This document shows positions 39,932 to 48,959 of a DNA stretch of 64,000 nucleotides, in pieces; the first letter of the stretch is position 1, and the number at the start of each line of letters is the position of its first letter. The translations under genes and the position numbers were made by a program. Source of the DNA: JBBROS01 sp965260995 (lineage in GTDB: Bacteria; Pseudomonadota; Alphaproteobacteria; Acetobacterales; Acetobacteraceae); assembly GCA_965260995.1 (NCBI GenBank), contig CBDHCD010000003.1, positions 62,001-126,000 on the forward strand, given 5' to 3'. The notes beneath the pieces are model-generated. The model was not told the DNA's origin. It worked only from the letters and a program-made list of their open reading frames with translations, and searched no databases.

Positions 39932-39958
39932 ATTCGCGGCGGCGCGCTCCCCGGTTAC
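39932..39958 (-). promoter_or_regulatory. ECF SigF-type promoter, autoregulatory
   Basis: On the minus strand the sequence is GTAACC, 16 bases, then CGAAT. This equals the Caulobacter sigma-F consensus (GTAACC-N16-CGAA) without a mismatch. It stands directly before the sigma/anti-sigma pair, the usual place for self-regulation. Transcription should start near 39925, one or two bases before the ATG at 39923. Confidence 0.8.
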
Positions 39959-40121
39959 GTCCTGGGGCGTGATCCGATCGGGCGGGATCAACCGCCGGAT
40001 CAACAGCCTCGCCGAAGCAACAGGCCGGAGCGTGACCCGTGCGCCCATCACGCTACGGCCCGCGGCGAACGGGTCCGCGTGGCCTCCGGTCTTGCCCGGG
40101 CTGGGGATGGGCCAAGCGCGA

Positions 40122-41684
40122 TCAGGCGGCGCGGTCCCACCACGCGGCGAACGCCTCCTGCTGCGGGCGCGAAAGGTGCAGGTAGTGCTTGGTCCGCCGC
40201 TGCAGCACGTCGTCCGGCGCGCGCGCCCACTCGGTCCGCCGCAGGAACTCGGCCTCGCGGGCGTAGAGCGTGCCGCCGAAGTGCCGCCCCAGCCCGTCGA
40301 GGCCGCGCGCGCCGTCCAGCAGCGCCTCGCTGCGGGTGCCGTACAGCCGGGCGTAGTGATGCGCCACCGCGGGCGGCAGCCAGGCGTGGCGGCGGCGCAG
40401 GTCGGCGAGGTAGGCGTCGAAGTCCGCGCCCGGCATGTCGCCGCCGGGCAACGGCGCGCTGCCGGTCCAGGAGCCGCTCCACGAGCTGCCCTGGGCGGCG
40501 GGCAGGTGCGGCGCCAGCTTGTCGAGCGCGTGCTCGGCCAGCTTGCGGTAGGTGGTGATCTTGCCGCCGAAAATGCTCAGCATCGGCGGCAGCGCGCCGT
40601 CCGGCCCCCCGGTGTCGATGTCGAACGTGTAGTCGCGGGTGACGGCGGAGGCGTTGGCCGCCGCGTCGTCGTCGTAAAGCGGCCGGATGCCGGCGTACTC
40701 GGCCACCACGTCGTCCGGCGTCAGGCCCTGCTTCATGTAGCGGTTGACCGCCCGCAGCAGGTACGCGCGCTCGTCTTCAGCCACGCCCACGTCCTCGGCC
40801 CGGCCCTCGTAGGGGATGTCGGTGGTGCCGATCAGGCACAGGTCGCCCTCGTAAGGGTTGACGAAGATCACCCGCTTGTCGTCGTTCTGCAGCAGGTAGG
40901 CCTGCGGCCCCTCCCAGAACTTGCGCACGATCAGGTGGCTGCCCTTGACCAGCCGCACCTTGCTCGCCGCGTTGCTGCCCACCACGCCGTGGATCACCCG
41001 CTCCACCCACGGCCCGGCCGCGTTGGCCAGCGCCGCCGCCCGCACGGTGGCCTCGGCCCCGTCCGGCCCGCGCAAGGTCACGGCCCAGGCGTCCCCGTCG
41101 CGCCGGGCATGGACCGCCTCGGTGCCCACCCGCACGTCCGCCCCCCGCTGCTGCGCGTCCAGCGCGTTCAGCACCACCAGCCGCGCGTCCTCGACCCAGC
41201 AATCCGAGTACTCGAACGCCGTGCCGAACCGCTCCTGCACCGGCGCGCCTTCCGGGCTGCGCCGCAGGTCGAGCTTGCGCGTCCCCGGCAACTGGATGCG
41301 CCCGCCCAGGTTGTCGTACAGGAACAGCCCCAGCCGCAGCATCCACACCGGCCGCTGCTCGCGCGAGTGCGGGATGACGAAGCGCATCGGCCAGACGATG
41401 TGCGGCGCGATCCTGAGCAGCACCTCCCGCTCCTTCAGCGCCTCCCGCACCAGCCGGAACTCGTAGTATTCGAGGTAGCGCAGGCCGCCGTGGATCAGCT
41501 TGCCCGAGCGCGACGACGTGCCTTCCGCCAGGTCCCCCTTCTCGCACAGCAGCACGCGCAGGCCGCGGCCGGCGGCGTCGCGGGCGATGCCGGCCCCGTT
41601 GGCCCCGCCGCCGATGATCAGCAGGTCGTAGCGGCCGCCACCGCCGTCGCCAGTGTCCTGATCGGTGTTCTGATCCTCGGTCAT
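40122..41684 (-). CDS. FAD-dependent glycerol-3-phosphate/polyol-phosphate dehydrogenase (GlpD/EryB family)
   Basis: This 520-residue flavoprotein has an N-terminal dinucleotide-binding site IIGGGANGAGIARDAAGRG, SGKLIHGGLRYLEYYEFRLVREAL, and the C-terminal GlpD domain with IFGGKITTYRKLAEHAL. GlpD oxidises glycerol-3-phosphate to DHAP and feeds quinone; homologues such as Brucella EryB oxidise erythritol-phosphate. Its place as last gene of a kinase-containing polyol operon favours a polyol-phosphate substrate, which sequence alone cannot settle. A short low-complexity insert SWSGSWTGS lies at about 395. The start overlaps the aldolase stop (ATGA). Confidence 0.92.
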   Translation of the reverse strand: MTEDQNTDQDTGDGGGGRYDLLIIGGGANGAGIARDAAGRGLRVLLCEKGDLAEGTSSRSGKLIHGGLRYLEYYEFRLVREALKEREVLLRIAPHIVWPMRFVIPHSREQRPVWMLRLGLFLYDNLGGRIQLPGTRKLDLRRSPEGAPVQERFGTAFEYSDCWVEDARLVVLNALDAQQRGADVRVGTEAVHARRDGDAWAVTLRGPDGAEATVRAAALANAAGPWVERVIHGVVGSNAASKVRLVKGSHLIVRKFWEGPQAYLLQNDDKRVIFVNPYEGDLCLIGTTDIPYEGRAEDVGVAEDERAYLLRAVNRYMKQGLTPDDVVAEYAGIRPLYDDDAAANASAVTRDYTFDIDTGGPDGALPPMLSIFGGKITTYRKLAEHALDKLAPHLPAAQGSSWSGSWTGSAPLPGGDMPGADFDAYLADLRRRHAWLPPAVAHHYARLYGTRSEALLDGARGLDGLGRHFGGTLYAREAEFLRRTEWARAPDDVLQRRTKHYLHLSRPQQEAFAAWWDRAA

Positions 41685-42343
41685 GCCGCCTCGTCGCGCT
41701 CCTGCAGGCCGTAGGTGGAGAATGACTTGGCGGTGTCGGCGATCTCCGCCTCGCTCAGCACCTTCGGCTGCCCGATCTGCAGGCTGAGGCAGTACTGCCT
41801 GGCGATCGTCTCCAGTTCGACCGCCAGCCATATTGTTTTGGCCAGACCGGGGCCGACGACGACCATGCCGTGGTTGGCCAGCAGGCAGGCGTTGCGGCCG
41901 TCGAGCGCCGTGAGCGCCGCCTCGGCCAGCGCGGCGGTGCCGAACGTGTGATACGGCGCGCAGCGGACGTCCGTGCCGCCGAACGCCGCCATCATGTAGT
42001 GCACCGCCGGGATCGGCTTGCCCAGGATCGCCAGCACCGTGCAGTAGGTCGCGTGGGTGTGCACCACCGCGCCGGCGTCCGGCCGGCTGCGCAGGATGTC
42101 GAGGTGGAAGCGCCACTCCGTGCTCGGCTTGAGCGGCCCGGCCCACGACCCCCGCTCGCCGTCCAGCGGCATCGCCGCCACGTCCTCGGGCCGCATCCGC
42201 TCGTAAGGCGTGGCCGACGGCGTGATCAGCATCCGGTCCTGGAACCGGGCGCTGACGTTGCCCGAGGTGCCCTGGTTGATGCCGAGCGCGTTCATGCTGC
42301 GCGCGGCCTCGACGATCTCGGTGCGCAGGGCGTGTTCATCCAT
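41681..42343 (-). CDS. Class II aldolase/adducin-family sugar-phosphate aldolase
   Basis: This 220-residue zinc aldolase is of the L-fuculose-1-phosphate/L-ribulose-5-phosphate epimerase fold. The visible active-site parts are GTSGNVSAR (phosphate loop), STEWRFH with the catalytic Glu (about 73), HTHATYC with two zinc His (about 93-95) and NHGM with the third (about 155). Family members usually cleave a ketose-1-phosphate to DHAP plus an aldehyde. In this operon it would act after the kinase and FAD dehydrogenase. GTSGNVS with a conserved N-terminal helix argues for an aldolase rather than the epimerase AraD, but this is not certain. Confidence 0.88.
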   Translation of the reverse strand: MDEHALRTEIVEAARSMNALGINQGTSGNVSARFQDRMLITPSATPYERMRPEDVAAMPLDGERGSWAGPLKPSTEWRFHLDILRSRPDAGAVVHTHATYCTVLAILGKPIPAVHYMMAAFGGTDVRCAPYHTFGTAALAEAALTALDGRNACLLANHGMVVVGPGLAKTIWLAVELETIARQYCLSLQIGQPKVLSEAEIADTAKSFSTYGLQERDEAA

Positions 42344-42349
42344 GATGGG

Positions 42350-43453
42350 TCATCCTTGACACGGGTTGAGCGGAGGCTCGCCGTCGATCCAGCGCCGCAC
42401 CTCCTCCGCCGCGGCCTCGGCCGCCACGGCGATGGTGCGCACGGACGCCCCGGCGATGTGCGGCGTCAGCGTCACGTTGGGCAGGCGCAGCAAGGGCAGG
42501 TCGGGCGGGGCCGGCTCGGCCGCGAACGTCTCGATCGCCGCCCCGTCCAGGCGTCCGGAGACGAGCGCCTCGTGCAGCGCCGCGTAGTCCACCAGCGGGC
42601 CGCGCGCGGTGTTGACGAACACCGCGCCCGGCCGCATCAGCGCGAACTGCGCCGGGCCGAACATCCCCGTCGTCTCCGCCGTCACCCGCGCGTGCAGCGT
42701 CACCACGTCCGAGCGGGCCAGCAGCGCCGCGAACCCGACCTGCTCCACCCCCGCCGCCCTGTCCGCCGCCGCCAACTGCACGTACGGGTCGTGCACCAGC
42801 ACGCGGCCGCCGAACGCCCGCAGCAGCCGCACCACGCGCGTGCCCACCTGCCCGTAGCCGACGACGCCGACCGCGAGTTCGGACAGCTCCCGCCCGGCCC
42901 GGTCGGCCCGGTAGAGGTCGCCCCGCCACGCCCCCTCGCGCAGCGCGTCGTGGCCGGCGCTGATCCGCCGCGTCTGCGCCAGGATCGCGCCGATGGTGAA
43001 TTCCGCCACCGCCGACGCGTTGCGTCCCGGCGTGCCGCACACCCGCACCCCCTGCGCCCTGGCCGCCGCGAGGTCGATGTTGACCGGGCCGCCGCGCGAC
43101 ACCGCGATCAGCTTGAGGCCGGGCATCCGCCGCAGCATCGGCGCCGACACCGGGGCGAGCTGCGTCACCAGCACCGGCGCGTCGGCCACGAACGCGACCA
43201 CCTCGTCCGGGTCGCCCTGGTATTCCTTCAACCCGTCCAGCCCCGGCTCGGCGTAGCCGTGCCGCATCGGCTCGTCCGGCCAGGGCAGGGTGAGGCCGCG
43301 GGTCTCCACCCGGCCGCCGCAGGCCGCGTGGATGGCGGCGGCGAAGCGGTCGGGCCGCATGAAGTTGTCGCCGATGATGGCCACCGCGACCGGGCCGGCC
43401 ACGGGGGAGGCCACGGGGCAGGGGAGGGGGGACGACGGAGGGCTAGGAGGCAT
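42350..43453 (-). CDS. D-isomer-specific 2-hydroxyacid dehydrogenase
   Basis: This 367-residue protein is an NAD(P)-dependent dehydrogenase of the SerA/GyaR superfamily. NAD site VGVVGYGQVGTRV lies at about 190-202. The catalytic trio is Arg in NTARGPLVD, Glu in the IETFAAEP segment and His in TPHIAGAS. The first 23 residues are Pro-rich and come from DNA overlapping the kinase gene end; GTG 43384 (VAIIGDNF) would give a more typical N-terminus. In the operon it may reduce or oxidise a 2-hydroxyacid formed downstream of the aldolase (glyoxylate/glycolate or a C4 acid), an inference from position only. Confidence 0.9.
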   Translation of the reverse strand: MPPSPPSSPLPCPVASPVAGPVAVAIIGDNFMRPDRFAAAIHAACGGRVETRGLTLPWPDEPMRHGYAEPGLDGLKEYQGDPDEVVAFVADAPVLVTQLAPVSAPMLRRMPGLKLIAVSRGGPVNIDLAAARAQGVRVCGTPGRNASAVAEFTIGAILAQTRRISAGHDALREGAWRGDLYRADRAGRELSELAVGVVGYGQVGTRVVRLLRAFGGRVLVHDPYVQLAAADRAAGVEQVGFAALLARSDVVTLHARVTAETTGMFGPAQFALMRPGAVFVNTARGPLVDYAALHEALVSGRLDGAAIETFAAEPAPPDLPLLRLPNVTLTPHIAGASVRTIAVAAEAAAEEVRRWIDGEPPLNPCQG

Positions 43454-44987
43454 GGCGCAGCCCGTGCAGCCGCCGCCACAGGCCCGGCAGCGCCTGGTAG
43501 CCCTCCCGATACAGCGGGAACAGGCGCTCGTAGGCCGCGGCCAGCGCCGGGTCAGGCATCTCGGCCGCGCCGTCGTCCACCAGCCATTGGCGGGCGCAGG
43601 CCGCCATGTCGGGGTGGAGGCCGAGCGACACCGCCGCGATCATCGCCGCCCCCGCCGCCCCGGCCTCGGCCAGCGCCGCCCCGCGCACCGGCCGGTCGAG
43701 GCAGGCGGCGAGGATCGCGCGCATCGGCGCGGAGCGGGCCGCGCCGCCGGTGACCCGCACCTGGTCCGGCACGCCGCCGAGCGCCATGTAGCAGTCGCGC
43801 GACGCCAGCCCCAGCCCCTCGTAAACGCCGCGCGCCAGCTCCGCCAGCCCGGTCGCCTGGTCGAAGCCGAGTAGGCTGGCCCGGGCGTAGGGGTCGAGGA
43901 ACGGCCCCCGCTCGCCGGAGCTGGAGATGAACGGGTGATACAGCACCGCCCCGGGCGCGGCGGCGGCGACGGCGTCGTCGAGCGCCCGCAGCACGGCGCG
44001 CCGGTCCGGCTCCGGGCGGCCCATCAGCCGGCTGCCCTGCGTCACCAGCCCGGCCAGCCAGTCCATGTTCAGGGACGCCGCCATCATGCTCTGCGCCTGC
44101 ATCACGTGGCCCGGCACCGGGAACGGCAGGCAGTAGCCGGTCATCTCCGGGCTGGGTGCCACGCGCTCCGGGTCGGGCGCCAGGCTCAGGTGCATCCCGG
44201 TGCTGCCCAGGATAGATACGCCCGTGCTGGTGGCGCCGCCGTAAAGCCCGGCTCCCAGCGCGGTGCAGGCGACGTCGATGTAGGCCAGCACCACCGGCAG
44301 GCCGGGCGGCAGGCCGGTCCGCGCCGCCGCCGCCGCGGTCAGCGGCTGGTGCGACACGAGCCCGTCCTCCACCGGGGCCAGCAGGTGCGCCACCCGCTCG
44401 GCCCCCAGCGCGCGGATCACCTCGGGGCTGTAGGTCCGCGTCCGGTAGCTGCCCCAGGCCCACACCGCCTCGGACGGATCGGCCGCCGCCATGCCCGTCA
44501 GCCGCAGGAACAGCCAGTCCTTGCAGTGCAGCGCGTGCCGGGCCCGCGCCAGCCGCCCGGGGTCCATGTGCAGGAGCTGCGCGCTCATGTTGCAGGCGGT
44601 GAGGCCGGTGCCGGTGTGGGCGAACGCCGCCCGCGCCGCGCCGCTCGCCCGCAGCCGCTCGACCGTCGGCGCGGCGCGGGCGTCGAGCCACAGCCAGGCC
44701 GGGCCGACCGGCTCGCCCTCCGCGTCCACCAGCCACGTCCCATCGCCCTGGCCGGTGACGGCGAGGCCCAGGATCTCCCGGCCCGCGACCGCCGCCGCCA
44801 GCTCGGCGAGCGCGAGGGCGGCGTCGTCCCAGGTGCGCGCCATGTCCTGCTCGGCCGCCCCGTCGCCGCGCAGATCGACGGCGTTCGGGCGCGACGCGCT
44901 CGCGACCTCCTGCCCGTCCACGGTGAACGCGACCGCCTTGACCATCGAGGTGCCGCTGTCGAGCGCGAGCAGCAGGGGACGCGTCAT
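43443..44987 (-). CDS. FGGY-family carbohydrate/polyol kinase (EryA-like)
   Basis: This 514-residue kinase has the N-terminal FGGY phosphate loop LALDSGTSMVKAVAF (about 6-20), VTGQGDGTWLVD, a substrate-domain stretch WLWLDARAAPTV and DWLFLRLTG, and the C-terminal ATP site with ITGGAARSAPMRAI-type sequence (VTGGAARSAPMRAI). The wording of these motifs is closer to my recollection of erythritol kinase EryA than to GlpK or XylB; this is from memory, not a search. It would phosphorylate the imported polyol. It lies 3 bases after the ATPase gene and overlaps the dehydrogenase by 11 bases. Confidence 0.9.
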   Translation of the reverse strand: MTRPLLLALDSGTSMVKAVAFTVDGQEVASASRPNAVDLRGDGAAEQDMARTWDDAALALAELAAAVAGREILGLAVTGQGDGTWLVDAEGEPVGPAWLWLDARAAPTVERLRASGAARAAFAHTGTGLTACNMSAQLLHMDPGRLARARHALHCKDWLFLRLTGMAAADPSEAVWAWGSYRTRTYSPEVIRALGAERVAHLLAPVEDGLVSHQPLTAAAAARTGLPPGLPVVLAYIDVACTALGAGLYGGATSTGVSILGSTGMHLSLAPDPERVAPSPEMTGYCLPFPVPGHVMQAQSMMAASLNMDWLAGLVTQGSRLMGRPEPDRRAVLRALDDAVAAAAPGAVLYHPFISSSGERGPFLDPYARASLLGFDQATGLAELARGVYEGLGLASRDCYMALGGVPDQVRVTGGAARSAPMRAILAACLDRPVRGAALAEAGAAGAAMIAAVSLGLHPDMAACARQWLVDDGAAEMPDPALAAAYERLFPLYREGYQALPGLWRRLHGLRHAS

Positions 44988-44990
44988 CGC

Positions 44991-46079
44991 TCAGGCCCCG
45001 TGCAGCAGCGCCCGGCCGTCGCCGCGGTCGAACAGGTGGATGCCGCCGGCCGCCACCCCGAGCGGGACCGTGCTGCCGACCGCCGCCGCGACCCGCTCGT
45101 GCGCCACCGCGACCACCGCCGCCCCCGTTCCCGCCCCTGCCCCTGCCCCTGCCCCTGCCAGGTCGAGCGCCACGTGCGCCTGGTCGCCGAGCCAGCGGTT
45201 GCTGGTCACGGTGCCGCGCCACGCCCCCTCGCCGAGCCGGACGTGATGGGGCCGCACCCCCAGCACCACCGGCGTCCCGGCCGCGGGGCGGTCGCCGGCG
45301 ATGGCCAGCGTCAGCCCGCCGGCGTCGAGCCGGACGCCGTCCGCGGTCGCCACCCCCGGCAGCGCGTTCATCGGCGGCTCGCCGAGGAAGGTGGCGACGA
45401 ACAGGTTGGCCGGCCGGTCGCGCAGCTCGCCCGGCGGGCCGAACTGCTGCAGCACGCCCCCCTCCATCACCGCGATCTGGTCGGCCATCGCGTTGGCCTC
45501 CGTCTGGTCGTGCGTCACCAGCACCGCCGTCATCCCCCGCTCCCTGGTCAGCGACTTGACCCGGCCGCGCAGCACCGCGCGCAACTGCGGCTCCAACTGA
45601 CCCATCGGCTCGTCCAGCAGGTGCAGGTCGGCGTCCCGCGCCAGCGCCCGCGCCAGGGACGCGCGCTGCTGCTGCCCGCCCGACAGGTGCCGCGGCTTGC
45701 GCGACAGGATCGGCCCGATCTCCAGCAGCTCGGCCAGCGCCTGCACCCGCCGCCGCACGTCCGCCGCCGGCTGGCGCAGGCCGAAGCCGATGTTGTCCGC
45801 GACCGTCAGCGGCGGGTAGAGCGCGTAGCCCTCGAACGCCATCGCGACGTTGCGCCGCGCCGGCGCCAGCCCCTCGATGCGGCGGCCGGCCAGCGTGATC
45901 CCGCCCGTGGTCACGTCCTCGAACCCCGCGACCATGCGCAGCGTGCTCGTCTTGCCGCACCCGGATGAGCCGAGCAGCGCCACGAACGCGCCCGCCGGGA
46001 CCTCGAGGTCCATCCGCTTGACCGCCTGCACGGCCCCGTACGACTTGCTGACGCCGTCGAGCCGCAGCGCGCCCGCCAT
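44991..46079 (-). CDS. ABC importer ATPase of polyol system, GlpT/UgpC-like
   Basis: This 362-residue MalK-type ATPase has a C-terminal TOBE-like regulatory domain. Walker A is GSSGCGKTST, signature LSGGQQQRASLARAL, Walker B LHLLDEP and the H-loop VTHDQ. The D-loop reads MGQLEPQL instead of the usual LSNLDAKL. A six-base DNA repeat gives a GAGAGAG run at about 300. Together with the next ATPase it would form the unequal pair known for rhizobial glycerol transporters (GlpS/GlpT). The start is ATG 46079, which shares a base with the upstream stop (TGATG); GTG 46082 is one codon earlier. Confidence 0.9.
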   Translation of the reverse strand: MAGALRLDGVSKSYGAVQAVKRMDLEVPAGAFVALLGSSGCGKTSTLRMVAGFEDVTTGGITLAGRRIEGLAPARRNVAMAFEGYALYPPLTVADNIGFGLRQPAADVRRRVQALAELLEIGPILSRKPRHLSGGQQQRASLARALARDADLHLLDEPMGQLEPQLRAVLRGRVKSLTRERGMTAVLVTHDQTEANAMADQIAVMEGGVLQQFGPPGELRDRPANLFVATFLGEPPMNALPGVATADGVRLDAGGLTLAIAGDRPAAGTPVVLGVRPHHVRLGEGAWRGTVTSNRWLGDQAHVALDLAGAGAGAGAGTGAAVVAVAHERVAAAVGSTVPLGVAAGGIHLFDRGDGRALLHGA

Positions 46080-47158
46080 CACGCCATCTCCGCCGCCAGC
46101 ACGTCCGCCGCGCGCCGCCGCCCGCTGGCCGCGTCGTACAGCAGGGCGCGGGCCGGGTCGGGTCGGAAGAACACCGGGCCGGGCGGCGGCGGCGTCCCCG
46201 CCGTGCTGGCCAGCAGCTCCTCGCCGCCGGGCGTTCGCAGCAGCAGCACCTGGCGCTCGTGCAGCGGCGTCGCCGCGACCAGGGTGGCGGGCGCGCCGCC
46301 GGGAATCGGTCCGGCGCTGACCGCAATGCGCTCCGGCCGCAGCCCGAGCGTTGCCGGCCCCGCGTCCGCCACGCCGAGCGGCAGCTCAAGCCCGAGCGCG
46401 CGCACGCCGCCCGGCCCCGCCTCGGCCGGCACGAGGTTGAGCGGCGGGTCGCCGAACAGCCGCGCCACCTCGGTCGTCGCCGGCGCGTCGTAGATGCTCT
46501 CCGGGTCGCCTTGCTGCACCACCTGGCCATGCACCAGCACGGCGATGCGGTCGCCGAGCGCCATCGCCTCGCGGTGGTCCTGCGTCACGTAGATCGTCGC
46601 CGCCCCGGCCGCGCGCAGCAGCCGCGGCAGCTCCATCCGCATCTCGTAGCGCAGCTTGGCGTCGACGTTGCGCAGCGGGTCGTCGAGCAGCAGCGCCTCC
46701 GGCTCCCCCACCAGCGCCCGGGCCAGCGCCGTGCGCTGCTTCTGCCCGTTCGACAGCGCCCGCGGCAGGTTGTCGAGCACGTGGCCGATCTTGAGCAGCT
46801 CGGCCACCGCCCGCACCCGGGCCTCGACCTCCGCCGCCGCCAGCCGCCGCGCCCGCAGCGGGCTGGCGATGTTGTCGCGCGCCTTCATGTGCGGGTAGAG
46901 CGCGAAGTTCTGGAACGCGACGCCCATCCGGCGCGCCTCCGGCCCCATCGCCGACACGTCGCGCCCGCCGACCGCGACTCGCCCGGCCGCCCCCGGCTCC
47001 AGCCCGGCGACGGCGCGCAGCAGCACCGTCTTGCCCGCCCCCGACGGGCCGAACAGCGCCAGCGTCTCGCCCGGCGCCACCGCCAGCGACACGTCGCGCA
47101 CCACGTCCGTCCGGCCGTAGCGGACCGAGACGCGCTCGATGACGAGGCCGCCGCTCAT
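46079..47158 (-). CDS. ABC importer ATPase of polyol system, GlpS-like
   Basis: This 359-residue MalK-type ATPase has Walker A GPSGAGKT, signature LSNGQKQR (LSGGQ altered) and Walker B/D-loop LLLDDPLRNVDAKLR, in which the catalytic Glu is Asp. The H-loop is VTQDH with His one place shifted. These changes suggest this subunit hydrolyses ATP poorly and depends on its partner. A TOBE-like C-terminal domain follows (LGLRPERI near 275). The ATG at 47158 overlaps the permease stop as ATGA. Confidence 0.9.
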   Translation of the reverse strand: MSGGLVIERVSVRYGRTDVVRDVSLAVAPGETLALFGPSGAGKTVLLRAVAGLEPGAAGRVAVGGRDVSAMGPEARRMGVAFQNFALYPHMKARDNIASPLRARRLAAAEVEARVRAVAELLKIGHVLDNLPRALSNGQKQRTALARALVGEPEALLLDDPLRNVDAKLRYEMRMELPRLLRAAGAATIYVTQDHREAMALGDRIAVLVHGQVVQQGDPESIYDAPATTEVARLFGDPPLNLVPAEAGPGGVRALGLELPLGVADAGPATLGLRPERIAVSAGPIPGGAPATLVAATPLHERQVLLLRTPGGEELLASTAGTPPPPGPVFFRPDPARALLYDAASGRRRAADVLAAEMA

Positions 47159-48006
47159 CCCTTCACCGCGCCCAGGCTGAGCCCTTCCACCAGCCATTTC
47201 TGCGCGTAGAGCGCCAGCGCCAGCGTCGGCAGGATGGACAGCACGATCGCCGCCGCGATGATGCCGTACTGGATGCCGCTCGCGGTGACGAAGGCGAGCG
47301 CGCCGACGATCACCGGCTGCTTGTCGGCACTCGCCAGCACCAGCGCGAACACGAAGTTGTTCCACGCGAAGATGAACGCCAGCAGCCCCGCCGAGGCGAT
47401 GCCGGGCGCCGCCAGCGGCAGCGCGATCTTGGTGAAGCCGCGCCACCAGCTATGTCCGTCCACCCGGTAGGCGTACTCCACGTCCGGGCTGCTGTCCTCG
47501 AAGTAGCCGCGCACGATCCACAGGATCAGCGGCAGGCAGATCAACTGATACACCCAGATCAGCCCGAAATACGTGTCCGACAGCCCGATCTGCTGGAAGT
47601 AGAGCGACAGCGGCAGCAGCACGAGCAAGGGCGGTGCGAAGCGGAAGGACAGCAGCGTGAAGGCGATGTCCTCGCCGCCGCGGAACTTGAACCGCGCGAA
47701 GGCGTACGCCGCCGGCACGCCGAGCAGCAGCGCGATCGCCACCGAGCTGACCGACAGCAGCACCGAGTTCCACAGGTTGCGCATGAAGGTGATGTCGAGC
47801 ACCCCGGCGGCGCTGACCAGCCGCCCCGACAGCAGCGCCTTGTAGTTCGCCAGCGTCGGCTCGAACGCCAGGCTCGGCGGGATGCGCAGGATGGTCTCGT
47901 TGGTCTGGAACGACATCGACACGATCCAGACGATCGGGAACAGGAAGAACAGGCAGACGAGCGTGAGCGCCGCGCCGCGCAGCGCGCGGCCGATGGGGCT
48001 ATGCAT
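47155..48006 (-). CDS. Polyol ABC importer permease (MalG-like)
   Basis: This 283-residue permease has six helices. The start (LTLVCLFFLFPIVWIVSMSFQTNE) and the EAA loop DGHSWWRGFTKIALPLAAPGIASAG (about 190-214) are typical of carbohydrate uptake transporter 1 (MalG) permeases. LLSFRFAPPLLVLLPLSLYFQQIGLSDTYFGLIWVY matches the glycerol-type subgroup. It overlaps the other permease gene by 8 bases. It is expected to pair with that permease and the two unlike ATPases. Confidence 0.92.
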   Translation of the reverse strand: MHSPIGRALRGAALTLVCLFFLFPIVWIVSMSFQTNETILRIPPSLAFEPTLANYKALLSGRLVSAAGVLDITFMRNLWNSVLLSVSSVAIALLLGVPAAYAFARFKFRGGEDIAFTLLSFRFAPPLLVLLPLSLYFQQIGLSDTYFGLIWVYQLICLPLILWIVRGYFEDSSPDVEYAYRVDGHSWWRGFTKIALPLAAPGIASAGLLAFIFAWNNFVFALVLASADKQPVIVGALAFVTASGIQYGIIAAAIVLSILPTLALALYAQKWLVEGLSLGAVKG

Positions 48007-48913
48007 GGCCTTGGGCCTCCCGGCGCAACCGTTGCCACTGCTTGATGAACACCTGGCTGAGCACGTAGGTGATCGCCCACAGGATCATCAGCATCGCCGC
48101 CGAGCGGCCGACGTTGGTGTACTGGAAGAACGTCAGGTACGCGCGCACCTGGAACACCATCGTGCTCTCGCCCGGCCCCCCCTGGGTCATGGCGTAGACG
48201 ATGTCGAACTGCTGGATGGAATCGAGCAGCCGGAACAGGGTCGCGGTCAGGATGTAGGGCGTCAGCATCGGCAGCGTGATGCGGAAGAACACGAACGCCC
48301 CCGGCACGCCGTCGAGCCGCGCCGCCTCGAACGGCTGCTGCGGCAGGCTGCGCAGCCCGGCCAGCAGCAGCACGATCATGAACGGCGTGTACACCCACAC
48401 GTCGACCAGCACGACCGTGAACATGGAGCTGGCCGGGTCGCTCGCCCACTTGAAGCCGGTGACGCCCGCGAGCGACGCCAGCCAGGCGAGCACGCCGAAG
48501 CCGGGGTTGGTCATCAGCTTCCACATCAGGGCGGCGATGGCCGGCGCGGTCATCAGCGGCAGCAGCAGCGCCACCGAGATCGCGTTGTTGACCCAGTTCC
48601 GCTCCCGCAGCAGCATCGCGATCCCGAGCCCGAGCAGCAGCTCGATGCCGACCGTCGATACGGTGTAGACCGCCGACACCCGCACCGTCGTCCAGAAATC
48701 GGGGTCGGACAGCAGCTCGGCGTACTGGCCCCACCAGACGTACTGCCGCAGGTAGGGGATCGCCAGGTTGTAGCGCTGCAAGCTGAACAGCACCGCCGAG
48801 ACGAACGGGACCAGGATGCCGATGCACACCAGCAGCGCCGGCAGGCTCAGCAGGTAGGGCAGGGCGCGGGTGGCGAACGGCCGCTGCGGCGCGGCCAGGA
48901 CGATGTCTGACAT
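47999..48913 (-). CDS. Polyol ABC importer permease (MalF-like)
   Basis: This 304-residue permease has six helices and the EAA loop EAARLDGVPGAFVFFRITLPMLTP (about 210-233). LPYLLSLPALLVCIGILVPF opens TM1 and the periplasmic loop YNLAIPYLRQYVWWGQYAELLSDPDFWTTV follows, as in the CUT1/MalF family. It begins 146 bases after the binding-protein gene, a gap that holds 103-bp element copy C. No separate promoter is obvious in that gap. Confidence 0.92.
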   Translation of the reverse strand: MSDIVLAAPQRPFATRALPYLLSLPALLVCIGILVPFVSAVLFSLQRYNLAIPYLRQYVWWGQYAELLSDPDFWTTVRVSAVYTVSTVGIELLLGLGIAMLLRERNWVNNAISVALLLPLMTAPAIAALMWKLMTNPGFGVLAWLASLAGVTGFKWASDPASSMFTVVLVDVWVYTPFMIVLLLAGLRSLPQQPFEAARLDGVPGAFVFFRITLPMLTPYILTATLFRLLDSIQQFDIVYAMTQGGPGESTMVFQVRAYLTFFQYTNVGRSAAMLMILWAITYVLSQVFIKQWQRLRREAQGHA

Positions 48914-48959
48914 GGGCGTTGGCGACGCCGGGGCTGCCCGGCGCCGCTCCCTCCGGTTC

